Positions 17,125 to 26,100 of a stretch of DNA of 64,000 bases are shown here, piece after piece. The DNA lies in the NCBI RefSeq assembly GCF_000186225.1, contig NC_014933.1:1116001-1180000 (forward strand), given 5' to 3'. Positions within the stretch are counted from its first letter, which is position 1; each line of letters opens with the position of its first letter. Source of the DNA: Bacteroides helcogenes P 36-108. GTDB lineage: Bacteria > Bacteroidota > Bacteroidia > Bacteroidales > Bacteroidaceae. The notes under the pieces were generated by a model that was not told the DNA's origin, ran no database searches, and saw nothing but the letters and a program-made list of their open reading frames with translations. The translations under genes were made by a program, and so were the position numbers.

Positions 17125-17958
17125 TTACAGCAGGTCGGTAATGGCTTCCGCCGGAATCTCCAGTTTGGAGAAGGCGAACATCTTCTTGCCCAAGTCCTTC
17201 AGCGAGGCTCCGATGTGATACACTTCTGTGGCGTCTATTATCAGAAAGCGGTCGTGGCTTCTTTTGTATACGTGTACCTCTATCGGAGGATATTGGCTGT
17301 TGTGCCGTTCCAAGTCCAGTTGAAGTTGGCGGCTTATCGCCTGTGTATAGACGTCGGCTTTCACTCCGTCGTTCCGCTTGCTGAACATCAGCAGCACCGA
17401 CTCGTCCACGTAGTTATCAATCAGCAGAATGGATTTCTTTGCCGTCCGTATCAGGTCGGTAGCGAACTTGTAGGCATCAAACAGTTGCCCGTCGTAGAAG
17501 ATGCCCTCTACCGGTGGCAGCGAGGTGTGCACGAAGAAGTCTATCTTCTTTGAATGTTCCGCAACGGTATGCTCCAGTTCAGTTAAACGGCGGTTAATGG
17601 AATAGCCTTTCAGCAGATATTCCTTTAATACGCTGTTTGCCCAACGTCTGAAAAGGGTTGCATTTTTGCTGTTTACGCGGTAGCCGATGGAGAGAATAGC
17701 ATCAAGATTATAAAACTTGGTTATGTACTTCTGCTTTCCATCATTACCCATATGTTCCAAAATGGAACATGTGCTATCCTTGTCAAGTTCACCGCTATTG
17801 TAGATGTTGCTCAAATGCTTTGTGATAGCAGGTCTTTTGGTTCCAAAAAGAATAGCTATTTGTTCTTGTGTCAGCCATACTGTTTCCTCTTCCAGCCGCA
17901 CTTCCAGTTTCACTTCGCTATCGGGCTGATAGAGTATGATTTCTCCTTGATTCTCCAT
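17125..17958 (-). CDS. RhuM-family protein with PLD-like C-terminal domain, copy 2
   Basis: A 277-residue paralogue. The first 30 residues and the last 140 nearly match copies 1 and 3, but the centre differs: LTQEQIAILFGTKRPAITKH, then SNIYNSGELDKDSTCSILEH and FYNLDAILSIGYRVNSKNA. The coiled-coil linker is about 10 residues shorter (ELEHTVAEHSKKIDFFVHTS). The HKD-like residues are H235, R237 and D242. Different recognition helices on a constant C-terminal domain suggest each copy reads a different DNA site, or partner, with the same effector (inference). Promoter TACCTTTG on the minus strand at 17987-17994. Confidence 0.85.
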   Translation of the reverse strand: MENQGEIILYQPDSEVKLEVRLEEETVWLTQEQIAILFGTKRPAITKHLSNIYNSGELDKDSTCSILEHMGNDGKQKYITKFYNLDAILSIGYRVNSKNATLFRRWANSVLKEYLLKGYSINRRLTELEHTVAEHSKKIDFFVHTSLPPVEGIFYDGQLFDAYKFATDLIRTAKKSILLIDNYVDESVLLMFSKRNDGVKADVYTQAISRQLQLDLERHNSQYPPIEVHVYKRSHDRFLIIDATEVYHIGASLKDLGKKMFAFSKLEIPAEAITDLL

Positions 17959-18102
17959 TTATAATGTTTCTGTTTTGTTCGGAGGGCAAAGGTATTATAT
18001 TTTATCTGTCTGTCAGCCAATTGTTGGAGATTATAATATTGGGAGTAGAAATACATTCATAATCTCATGCTTCTAAGGTTCTCTGTATCGGGAAAAAGAG
18101 AA

Positions 18103-18144
18103 CCGCCTTGCTTCGTGACATTTTGCAGTCACGGGGCAAGGCGG
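18103..18144 (-). terminator. Terminator hairpin of rhuM unit 3
   Basis: Same stem as unit 1, including the imperfect ttc/ggg step, and the same loop orientation ATTTTGCA (18120-18127). It lies 22 bp past the stop of copy 3. Confidence 0.75.
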
Positions 18145-18166
18145 AATAATGGGGACAAAACAATAC

Positions 18167-19027
18167 TTACAGCAGGTCGGTAATGGCTTCCGCCGGAATC
18201 TCCAGTTTGGAGAAGGCGAACATCTTCTTACCTAAGTCCTTCAGCGAGGCTCCGATGTGATACACGTCCGTGGCGTCTATTATCAGAAAGCGGTCGTGGC
18301 TTCTTTTGTATACGTGTACCTCTATCGGAGGATATTGGCTGTTGTGCCGCTCCAAGTCCAGTTGAAGTTGGCGGCTTATCGCCTGCGTATAGATGTCGGC
18401 TTTCACTCCGTCGTTCCGCTTGCTGAACATCAGCAGCACCGACTCGTCCACGTAGTTATCAATCAGCAGAATGGATTTCTTTGCTGTCCGTATCAGGTCT
18501 GTGGCGAACTTATAGGCATCAAACAGTTGCCCGTCGTAGAAGATGCCCTCTACCGGTGGCAGCGAGGTGCGCACGAAGAAGTCTATCTTGCTGTCTATCC
18601 GGTTCAGGCGTTGTTCGTGTTCCTGAAATTTGCTGTCCACCCGCTGTTCCATTGCTATCAGTCTCTGGTTCACAGAATAGCCTTTCAGCAAATAGTCCTT
18701 TAATACGCTGTTCGCCCAACGACGGAACTCTATGCCTCTGCTGGATTTCACCCTGTAACCAACAGACAAAACCATGTCCAGATTATAGTATTCCACTTGA
18801 TAAACTTTACCATCTGCGGCAGTTGTCGCAAATTTTGCGACAACTGAAATACCGTTCAACTCCTCTTTCAGTGCATTATTGACGTGCTTGCCTATTGTTT
18901 TGACATCACGGGCAAACAATTCTGCCAACTGCTGTCTGTTGAGCCATACCGTCTCCTCTTCCAACCGCACGTCCAACTTCACTTCGCTGTCGGGCTGATA
19001 GAGTATGATTTCTCCTTGATTCTCCAT
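18167..19027 (-). CDS. RhuM-family protein with PLD-like C-terminal domain, copy 3
   Basis: A 286-residue paralogue, first in transcription order. The shared N-terminus is followed by a third version of the winged-helix core: LNRQQLAELFARDVKTIGKH, then VNNALKEELNGISVVAKFAT and YYNLDMVLSVGYRVKSSRG. The linker MEQRVDSKFQEHEQRLNRID resembles that of copy 1. The C-terminal 140 residues match the other copies, with H244, R246 and D251 in the HKD-like motif. Its promoter (minus-strand TACCTTTG, 19056-19063) lies 28 bp upstream. No restriction, Fic or other toxin gene is adjacent, so the system, if it is one, appears to consist of the paralogues themselves. Confidence 0.85.
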   Translation of the reverse strand: MENQGEIILYQPDSEVKLDVRLEEETVWLNRQQLAELFARDVKTIGKHVNNALKEELNGISVVAKFATTAADGKVYQVEYYNLDMVLSVGYRVKSSRGIEFRRWANSVLKDYLLKGYSVNQRLIAMEQRVDSKFQEHEQRLNRIDSKIDFFVRTSLPPVEGIFYDGQLFDAYKFATDLIRTAKKSILLIDNYVDESVLLMFSKRNDGVKADIYTQAISRQLQLDLERHNSQYPPIEVHVYKRSHDRFLIIDATDVYHIGASLKDLGKKMFAFSKLEIPAEAITDLL

Positions 19028-19250
19028 TTATAATGTTTCTGTTTTATTCGGAAGGCAAAGGTATTATATTTTATTGCTTGTCAGCCGATTGTTATTGTTT
19101 TCTTTCATCCGGTGAAAGGAAAGTTGTGCTGCACGGGTTTTACTAAAATTGCCATAACTTTTTTGTTTTAGGAGATTGAATTGTTCCCGTTCCTTTTGCT
19201 TTGCTTCCTTGAACGGGGTTGAGGAAGGTAGATCGGGGGATAAGCCCGAT

Positions 19251-19280
19251 ACTTCGGGGAGTGTTACCAATCCCCGAAGT
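19251..19280 (-). terminator. Hairpin after the BspA-like gene
   Basis: Perfect 10-bp arms ACTTCGGGGA / TCCCCGAAGT (19251-19260, 19271-19280), starting 11 bp past the stop of the BspA-like gene. A second smaller hairpin (ATCGGG/CCCGAT) follows at about 19232-19250. No strong T run, so termination is likely but not certain. Confidence 0.5.
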
Positions 19281-19291
19281 AATATTGATAT

Positions 19292-21056
19292 TTATATAGC
19301 ATCCCAGCCATATCCATTCGGATAAGCCACAGCACCTTTAGCTGCACAACTTGTAACATATCCACCATAGTATTTAGACACAGTGGAGTAGTTTTTGAAT
19401 GTAGTGGCGGCATTTACGTATGGTGCTTGGTCTTTATCCCATGTGAATCCTCCATTTGCCGAATAGGTGTACGAGGAGAAATCAATAGCATTGTAATTTG
19501 CAGCCCCAGAGGTGCTGGAAGAACCTACTCCAGATAACATATTATTTACATCTATCGGCTTGTCCAATGAGGCAAAACGAGTGGCTTTTTCTGAATCATT
19601 GTTGATAAACACATATTCAAAATCGACTAAACTGTTGCAACCGTGAAAAGTGTTGCAAAAATTGAAAGCCTTCTTGTTATTGGCGAATAAGCCTTTCGGT
19701 ACAGATTTTAATGAAGTACAGCTTCTAAATGTCAATACGAAAGTTGTTACCTCTGTATTGTTAGCAAATAAAGCTGCGGGTACATTGTTCAATGCCGAGC
19801 AGCTACCAAACAGATTTCGGAATGTGGTAATGCTCTTGTTATTGGCAAATAAGTTGGCAGGAACGGTAGTTAAAGCTTTACATGAATAAAAAGTGTAGGA
19901 CATATCCGTTGCATTCTGGCAGTTTGCAAACAAGTCTTCGGGAACAGAAACCAATGCTCGTAAGTTACCAAAAGTCTCGCAGAAGTTAGTCACCTTTGTA
20001 TTGTAAGCAAACAGTTTAGCGGGAATGGCAGTCATCGAATTGTTTAATGCTGTGTTTACCGTATAGAACGCATCATAGAATGACGTTGCATTGGGATAAT
20101 AGCGGAAAGCGTCTTCATGGATTGAACTCAAATTGGCTGTACCGTAGAATACACCGCCCAAATCGGTAGCATCCGAATTGAGAAGTGGAGAGTCCACGCT
20201 TACCAACATTTCAGCATTGGTGTTTCGATTGTAGGTATTGTTTCCATCCCAAGTCACCGTAGGATACTTACCGAAGTTGAACTCCGGTATCTGCTTCTGC
20301 GTTCTGTCCGTCTGTGCGGCAAGCAAGCGGACGGTGTAAGTCCCTGCTGTGGCATAGGTCTTGGCACGGTTCGTAGCATCTACCGTAAGTATTTCCTTAT
20401 CATCTTTACCGTCAGTATCACCCCACAGAATGGCGATGGCAGAGGTTGCACCCGTGGCGATAGGCATAGTGAACTGGGTGCTTGCAGCGGTGGTTTTCAC
20501 CTTGAACTGCATGGCATCGAAACTGAACGAAACATCTGCCGTGTTCTTGTCCTCCATGTTGCTGGCTATGATTAGCGTGTAAGTCGCTCCGCTTTCCAGT
20601 CCGGCAAGGTTTATCTTGTCGCTGGGGATGCTGTAACTGCCGTCTTCGGCTATGGTAAGGGGGACATTTTCTTTAAGCATATTGTCCCCATCATCTACCT
20701 TTCCACGGGTGTCTATTGCAGTTTTTTTTAACAAGTAGGTGGCTGTGTAGGCTTTCGGGGGCGGTGTAGCCTATCTCGCCTTTCGCTTCAGTGTCCCAAT
20801 CCACTTGCCAGTGTGCCTGCCAGTCGGCTTCCCACATCATGTCGATGCTTACATCCTGTTCTATCTGGGGCTGCACGGCGGTAGTACCTTTGATGTGCAG
20901 CAGGGGTTCGTGCATGTCGCTGCAAGCGCTTGTCAGGGCGGTCAGTCCGCACAGTAGGAGGGCGTGGCGAATATACCTCTTATATAGGCAAGTCGTTTCC
21001 TTTCTGTATTTCGCAGGATTACTCCTTATTATATCGGTAGAATTGTTCTTTTTCAT
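19292..21056 (-). pseudogene. BspA-like repeat lipoprotein split by a frameshift
   Basis: Two overlapping frames form one gene. The first (from 21056) encodes a lipoprotein signal (LLLCGLTALTSAC), then MHEPLLHIKGTTAV and WEADWQAHWQVDWD, typical of DUF5119-like lipoproteins of fimbrial loci, ending after 121 residues. The second frame (to 19292) has no credible start of its own. Removing one base from the G5 tract at 20757-20761 joins them smoothly as GYTAPKAYTATYLLKKTAID, giving about 587 residues. The C-terminal half has five degenerate repeats of about 24 residues of the type VPANLFANNKSITTFRNLF, like BspA leucine-rich surface repeats. The break could be a mutation, phase variation at the homopolymer, or a sequencing error. 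The upstream DUF3575-like gene probably belongs to the same operon. Confidence 0.75.
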
Positions 21057-21169
21057 TCCTTATTCTTGTTTGTTCTTTCTTTTTCGCAGGCTCCGGTCTG
21101 TCCTTACCGGAGGTCTCTGTCTTTCTCCTTTACCGGAATCTTTTGTATATCTCCTTTGTCTGGTATTCC

Positions 21170-22267
21170 TTATTTCTTCCATCCGAACCACGGCAAATCG
21201 TAGCTGATGCTGATGCCGAGGTGTGTCAGTCCGAAGTAGTTGAAGGTGCTTCTCCGCTTCTCGAACTTCGTGGGGTCGTCGTGCCAATTGTAGTAGAAGT
21301 TGCCCTGCACCGCCCAGTCTTCGGCGGGGTGGTAGCTGTCGTAAGGGGTATGCAAGTAGCCCACGGCGGCATTGACTTCCCACTTCCACGGCGACTGCCC
21401 GATGCGCCTGACGTAGCCCCAGCCGATGCCGCAGCCCCATGCTTTGCCAAACTTATCGTTTATCCATGCTTTGGTAGCGGAGAACTGGATGTCGAACTCG
21501 CCCAAGTTGCCGTAGGCGGCAAAGTAGTGTCCCGTGTAGGCGGCATCGCCTTGCAGGTAGTAGCGTCCTTCGAGGAGGATGTCCTTCAATATATAGGTTT
21601 TCAGCCGCTTGTCGCTGCGCCATCCGCTACCCATCCATTCCGCTACGGCGGTGATATGACCGCTCCGGGGCATGAACTCAAGGGAAATGTTCGGCGTGGG
21701 CGCCCAGCCGTATTGGGGGACGACAAGGGCGATGTCGTAGAGCAGGTTGGTCTTCACGTTCAGCATGGGTTGAAGGGAAGTCTTCTCTTTTTTAGAAAGG
21801 ATGCTGGTTTGTTCCATAATTGCCCCGGAAGTGGCAACCGCAGTGTCGGCAACCGTTGCTCCCGCTTCAGTCGGTTCGGAACGGCTGTCCGGCGTGTGTG
21901 CTTCGGGAGTCTCCGTTGCCGACACGAAGAGCACTACACGGGCGGCACGCAGGCGGGGATAATAATCGTGCAGCAAACGCTGCCAAACATGCCCGCTTTC
22001 CATACGAAACAAGGCCGCTTTGATATCGGCAGAACGGCGGTGTTTGTCTATCGCTTTCACCACGGCATCCCGGTAGGGTGCATCGGAATTTATCATCAGG
22101 CGGCGCAGCCCGGCATAGTCTTCTGCCGTATGACGTTCCTCCACCAGTGAGTCGGGTATGGGGATGTAGCGGGAAAGGGAATCGACCGCCACCACGAACG
22201 ATGGCATTTCTTGCGCCTGCAAGGGAAATCCGGTCATCATTGCCAGCGGCATAACGACCAGCATCAT
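21170..22267 (-). CDS. DUF3575-like outer-membrane-associated protein
   Basis: A 365-residue exported protein with signal peptide MMLVVMPLAMMTGFPLQAQ. Residues 20-170 resemble a periplasmic linker with an OmpA-like flavour (RLLHDYYPRLRAARVVLFVS). Residues 175-365 match the DUF3575 beta-barrel-like domain (LNVKTNLLYDIALVVPQYGW ... WGCGIGWGYVRRIGQ ... YDLPWFGW). In Bacteroides these genes usually sit beside Mfa/FimA-type fimbrial lipoproteins, as here, 113 bp upstream of the DUF5119-like gene. Its molecular role is not known. Confidence 0.75.
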   Translation of the reverse strand: MMLVVMPLAMMTGFPLQAQEMPSFVVAVDSLSRYIPIPDSLVEERHTAEDYAGLRRLMINSDAPYRDAVVKAIDKHRRSADIKAALFRMESGHVWQRLLHDYYPRLRAARVVLFVSATETPEAHTPDSRSEPTEAGATVADTAVATSGAIMEQTSILSKKEKTSLQPMLNVKTNLLYDIALVVPQYGWAPTPNISLEFMPRSGHITAVAEWMGSGWRSDKRLKTYILKDILLEGRYYLQGDAAYTGHYFAAYGNLGEFDIQFSATKAWINDKFGKAWGCGIGWGYVRRIGQSPWKWEVNAAVGYLHTPYDSYHPAEDWAVQGNFYYNWHDDPTKFEKRRSTFNYFGLTHLGISISYDLPWFGWKK

Positions 22268-22284
22268 CCCTTTGCTTTCTCCAT

Positions 22285-22359
22285 ACCTTCTCCTTACCTT
22301 CTCCCTACCTTCTCCCTACCTTCTCCCTGTCTATAGAGAAGGAGAAGGTAGGGAGAAGG
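22285..22359. repeat. Tandem 11-bp repeats forming a long hairpin
   Basis: Four tandem copies of ACCTTCTCC(C/T)T fill 22285-22328. The last two form the left arm (22308-22326) of a perfect 19-bp hairpin with 22341-22359. The loop contains GTCTATAGAG (22329-22338), which recurs in a similar hairpin near 58.1 kb. It lies between the DUF3575-like gene and the divergent acyl-CoA synthetase gene. Confidence 0.8.
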
Positions 22360-22467
22360 ACAGAATGGAGAGAACGGAGGAGGCGAAGAAAAATTTCCGG
22401 TCTTTTCTTTGCTTGTCGTATAGAAAATGTATATTTGTGCAATCTATCAATTTAACTTGAGAAGACT

Positions 22468-24531
22468 ATGATAACAAGCCAATTGCTGCAACCTGCCAGT
22501 ATAGTTGTGGTGGGAGCGTCCAATAACGCGCATAAGCCGGGAGGTGCTATCTTGAGAAATCTGATAAACGGGAAGTACACCGGAGAGCTTCGTGCCGTCA
22601 ATCCCAAAGAAACGGAAGTGCAGGGTGTGACGGCTTTCGCCGATGTGAAAGACATTCCTGATACAGACCTTGCCATCCTCGCCATACCTGCGGCTTTGTG
22701 CCCCGATGCCGTAGAAGTGCTTGCTGCGGAGAAGCGGGTGCGGGCTTTCATTATTCTTTCGGCAGGATTTGGGGAAGAAACCCATGAGGGCGCTCTGCTG
22801 GAAAACCGTATTTTGGAAACGGTGAACCGATATGGGGCTTCTTTGATAGGCCCCAATTGCATCGGTTTGCTCAATACATGGCATCATAGTGTCTTTAGCC
22901 AGCCTATTCCTAACCTGAATCCGCAGGGAGTGGACTTGATATCCAGCTCGGGAGCGACTGCCGTATTTATCTTGGAAAGTGCGGTGACAAAAGGATTGCA
23001 GTTCAATTCCGTATGGTCTGTGGGCAATGCCAAGCAGATTGGGGTGGAAGATGTGCTGCAATATATGGACGAGAATTTCAATCCGGAGACAGACTCCAAG
23101 ATAAAGCTGCTTTACATTGAAAGCATTGGTGACCCTGACCGCCTGTTGCTTCATGCTTCGTCACTGATAAGGAAGGGATGCCGGATTGCGGCAATCAAGG
23201 CGGGCAGCAGTGAGAGTGGCAGTCGTGCGGCTTCCTCGCATACGGGAGCCATTGCCAGTAGTGACTCGGCGGTAGAAGCTTTGTTTCGCAAGGCGGGTAT
23301 TGTGCGCTGCTATTCGCGTGAGGAGTTGACGACCGTAGGGTGCATCTTTACGCTGCCGGAACTGAAAGGACGGAATTTTGCTATCATTACCCATGCCGGA
23401 GGTCCGGGTGTGATGCTGACAGATGCCTTGAGCAAGGGCGGGCTGAATGTTCCGAAGTTGGAGGGTGCGCTTGCCGAAGAGTTGAAGGGCAAGCTCTTTC
23501 CCGGTGCGGCGGTGGGAAACCCCATTGATATATTGGCTACCGGTACTCCGGAACACCTGCGTCTTTGTCTGGAGTATTGTGAGGAGAAGTTGGATGAGAT
23601 TGATGCCGTGATGGCGATTTTCGGTACTCCGGGACTGGTAACTATGTTCGAGATGTATGATGTGCTGCACGAAAAGATGCTGACCTGCACAAAACCTATC
23701 TTTCCCATTCTTCCTTCCATCAATACGGCGGGAGCAGAAGTTGCGGCTTTCCTTGCCAAAGGGCATGTGAATTTTGCGGACGAGGTGACTTTGGGTACGG
23801 CACTTTCGCGGATTGTAAACGCTTCCAGCCCTGCCAATAATGAGATAGAACTTTTTGGAGTAGATGTGCCCCGCATCCGCAGGATCATAGATTCCATTCC
23901 GGAAGATGGTTATATCGAGCCGCATTATGTGCAGGCGTTGCTTCACTCGGCCGGTATTCCGGTCGTAGAAGAGTTTGTATCGGCAAATAGGGAAGAAGTG
24001 CTTGCTTTTGCACGTCGTGCGGGGTATCCGGTGGTGGCAAAAGTGGTGGGGCCTGTACATAAATCGGATGTGGGCGGTGTCGTTCTGAATATCAAGGGAG
24101 ATCAGCATCTGGCATTGGAATTCGACCGGATGATGCAGATACCGGAAGTAACGGGCATCATGGTGCAACCCATGCTGGAAGGAACGGAACTGTTTATCGG
24201 AGCGAAGTACGAGGAGAAATTCGGTCATGTGGTGCTATGCGGATTGGGAGGCATTTTTGTGGAAGTGCTGAAGGATGTGTCTTCAGGTCTGGCCCCTCTG
24301 TCGTATGAGGAGGCTTATTCCATGATTCATTCGTTGCGTGCTTATAAGATAATCAAGGGTACACGCGGACAGAAAGGGGTGAATGAGGATAAGTTTGCCG
24401 AAATCATAGTAAGGCTTTCTACATTGCTGCGTTTTGCCACAGAGATAAAGGAAATGGATATCAATCCGTTACTGGCTACGGAGAAAGAGGTGATAGCAGT
24501 GGACGCGCGTATCAGGATAGAGAAGGACTGA
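22468..24531 (+). CDS. ADP-forming acyl-CoA (acetate-CoA type) synthetase, fused alpha-beta
   Basis: A 687-residue enzyme. The N-terminal CoA-binding domain starts ASIVVVGASNNAHKPGGAI. Succinyl-CoA-synthetase-like domains follow with ASSHTGAIASSDSAVEALF, which holds the histidine expected to be phosphorylated (about residue 260). An ATP-grasp domain starts near 465 (LLHSAGIPVVEEFVSANREE ... AKVVGPVHKSDVGGVVLNI). This fused form converts acyl-CoA, ADP and phosphate to free acid, CoA and ATP, making ATP from fermentation intermediates. The acyl substrate cannot be told from the sequence. It is monocistronic and converges on comM. Confidence 0.88.
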   Translation: MITSQLLQPASIVVVGASNNAHKPGGAILRNLINGKYTGELRAVNPKETEVQGVTAFADVKDIPDTDLAILAIPAALCPDAVEVLAAEKRVRAFIILSAGFGEETHEGALLENRILETVNRYGASLIGPNCIGLLNTWHHSVFSQPIPNLNPQGVDLISSSGATAVFILESAVTKGLQFNSVWSVGNAKQIGVEDVLQYMDENFNPETDSKIKLLYIESIGDPDRLLLHASSLIRKGCRIAAIKAGSSESGSRAASSHTGAIASSDSAVEALFRKAGIVRCYSREELTTVGCIFTLPELKGRNFAIITHAGGPGVMLTDALSKGGLNVPKLEGALAEELKGKLFPGAAVGNPIDILATGTPEHLRLCLEYCEEKLDEIDAVMAIFGTPGLVTMFEMYDVLHEKMLTCTKPIFPILPSINTAGAEVAAFLAKGHVNFADEVTLGTALSRIVNASSPANNEIELFGVDVPRIRRIIDSIPEDGYIEPHYVQALLHSAGIPVVEEFVSANREEVLAFARRAGYPVVAKVVGPVHKSDVGGVVLNIKGDQHLALEFDRMMQIPEVTGIMVQPMLEGTELFIGAKYEEKFGHVVLCGLGGIFVEVLKDVSSGLAPLSYEEAYSMIHSLRAYKIIKGTRGQKGVNEDKFAEIIVRLSTLLRFATEIKEMDINPLLATEKEVIAVDARIRIEKD

Positions 24532-24542
24532 CTTCACGAAGC

Positions 24543-26081
24543 CTATCCTGCCCAGTCTTCCCTGTCCAGATTCCTGTATCCTATGGCTTCAGCCAGATGT
24601 CCGGTCTGTATGAACTCGCAACCCTCAAGGTCTGCGATGGTTCGCGATACTTTCAATATGCGGTCATAGGCACGTGCGGAAAGATTAAGCCGGTTCATGG
24701 CATTTTTCAGCAAGGCGAGCCCTTTTTCATCGGGGCGGGCATAGAGGGCAAGCAGTTTGCTGTTCATTTGTGCATTGCAATATATGCCGGGTATGTCTGT
24801 GTATCTTTTTTCCTGAATCTGCCGGGCGGCTATTACGCGTTTGCGGATATCAGCACTTGATTCTCCGGGGTTTGCGTCCGCCATCTTTTCAAAAGGAACG
24901 GGAATGACCTCGATTTGCAAGTCGATGCGGTCCAACAGAGGTCCTGATATGCGGTTCAGGTACTTTTGTACTTGTCCCGGACTGCATACACAGGCTTTTG
25001 TCGGATGGTTGTAATATCCGCAGGGACAAGGGTTCATGGATGCTACAAGCATGAAGCTGGCAGGATATTCCACATTGCATCTGATGCGGGCCACCGTAAT
25101 CTTCCGGTCTTCGAGTGGCTGTCTGAGAACTTCCAGAACATTGCGTTGGTATTCGGGCAATTCGTCAAGATATAGGATTCCGTTGTGCGCCAAGCTGATT
25201 TCACCGGGTTGGGGGAAACTTCCTCCTCCTGTCATGGCTACTGTGGAAATCGTGTGGTGAGGGTCACGAAACGGCCGCCTGGAAATGAGACTTCCGTCCT
25301 TGCCCAACTTTCCGGCGACGGAATGTATTTTGGTCGTTTCAAGGCTTTCGCCCAATGACAGTGGCGGCAATATGGAAGGGAGGCGTTTGGCCAGCATGGA
25401 TTTGCCACTTCCGGGAGAGCCGATGAGAAGTATATTGTGGCTTCCGGCAGCAGCTACTTCCAAGGCACGTTTCACGTTTTCTTGCCCCTTTACTTCGGAA
25501 AAGTCAAAATCAAAGTTACTCTGCTGGGTATAAAATTCTTCACGTGTATTGATTTGCGTCGCATCCAGTGTTTGTTTCCCGTTGAAGAACTCCACAACTT
25601 CCTTGATGTTGTCTGCCCCATAAATTTGCAGTTTGTTTACAACTGCTGCCTCCCGTGCGTTTTGCCGGGGCACTATCATGCCCTCAAATCCAAGTTCTCT
25701 GGCTTTGATGGCTATGGGAAGCGCTCCTTTAATGGGCTGGAGGCTGCCGTCAAGACTGAGTTCCCCCATCAGCAGGTATTTGTGCAGCTTGTCTGGTTGA
25801 ATGACCTCACTGGCGGCCAGCATACCGATTGCCAGTGGCAAATCATAAGCGGAACCCTCTTTACGGATATCTGCCGGAGCCATATTGATGACGATATTGC
25901 TGGTCGGCATCCGATAGCCATTTACTTGCAGGGCGGAAATAATGCGCTGGTGGCTTTCCTTGACTGTTGAGTCGGGCAAACCTACTAAATAAAACATACA
26001 GCCTCTGGTGCTGTTGACTTCGATAGTGATGAGGGTAGCATCAATGCCTTGAACAGCAGCCCCAAAGACTTTTATAAGCAC
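24543..26081 (-). CDS. comM: YifB/ComM-family Mg-chelatase-like AAA+ ATPase
   Basis: A 512-residue protein. The N-terminal Lon/S16-like domain starts MLIKVFGAAVQGIDATLITI. The central AAA+ domain has Walker A GSPGSGKSMLAKRLPS near residue 220 and Walker B ILYLDELPEY near 300. A zinc-type insert FMLVASMNPCPCGYY lies near 345, and a C-terminal lid domain is present (RLNLSARAYDRILKVSRTIA). ComM is a hexameric helicase that promotes branch migration during natural transformation. Bacteroides is not known to be generally competent, so its role here may be in recombination more broadly (inference). Confidence 0.93.
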   Translation of the reverse strand: MLIKVFGAAVQGIDATLITIEVNSTRGCMFYLVGLPDSTVKESHQRIISALQVNGYRMPTSNIVINMAPADIRKEGSAYDLPLAIGMLAASEVIQPDKLHKYLLMGELSLDGSLQPIKGALPIAIKARELGFEGMIVPRQNAREAAVVNKLQIYGADNIKEVVEFFNGKQTLDATQINTREEFYTQQSNFDFDFSEVKGQENVKRALEVAAAGSHNILLIGSPGSGKSMLAKRLPSILPPLSLGESLETTKIHSVAGKLGKDGSLISRRPFRDPHHTISTVAMTGGGSFPQPGEISLAHNGILYLDELPEYQRNVLEVLRQPLEDRKITVARIRCNVEYPASFMLVASMNPCPCGYYNHPTKACVCSPGQVQKYLNRISGPLLDRIDLQIEVIPVPFEKMADANPGESSADIRKRVIAARQIQEKRYTDIPGIYCNAQMNSKLLALYARPDEKGLALLKNAMNRLNLSARAYDRILKVSRTIADLEGCEFIQTGHLAEAIGYRNLDREDWAG

Positions 26082-26100
26082 GTGATTCAGTGATTAAGGG

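Larger units (their letters stand above)
15870..19063 (-). repeat. Tandem array of rhuM units (three intact, one remnant)
   Basis: Each unit has a promoter (TACCTTTG on the minus strand, at 16943-16950, 17987-17994 and 19056-19063), an identical short leader, a rhuM gene, a GC-rich hairpin and a spacer of about 100 bp that is almost identical between units. Units begin about 1.04-1.07 kb apart. The conserved ends and divergent centres make the array a substrate for homologous recombination between units. Confidence 0.85.

Noticed and set aside
19064..19270. A 68-codon minus-strand frame between the BspA-like gene and rhuM copy 3
   Set aside because: It starts next to the terminator-like hairpin and runs through the rhuM promoter region, with no domain or plausible start.
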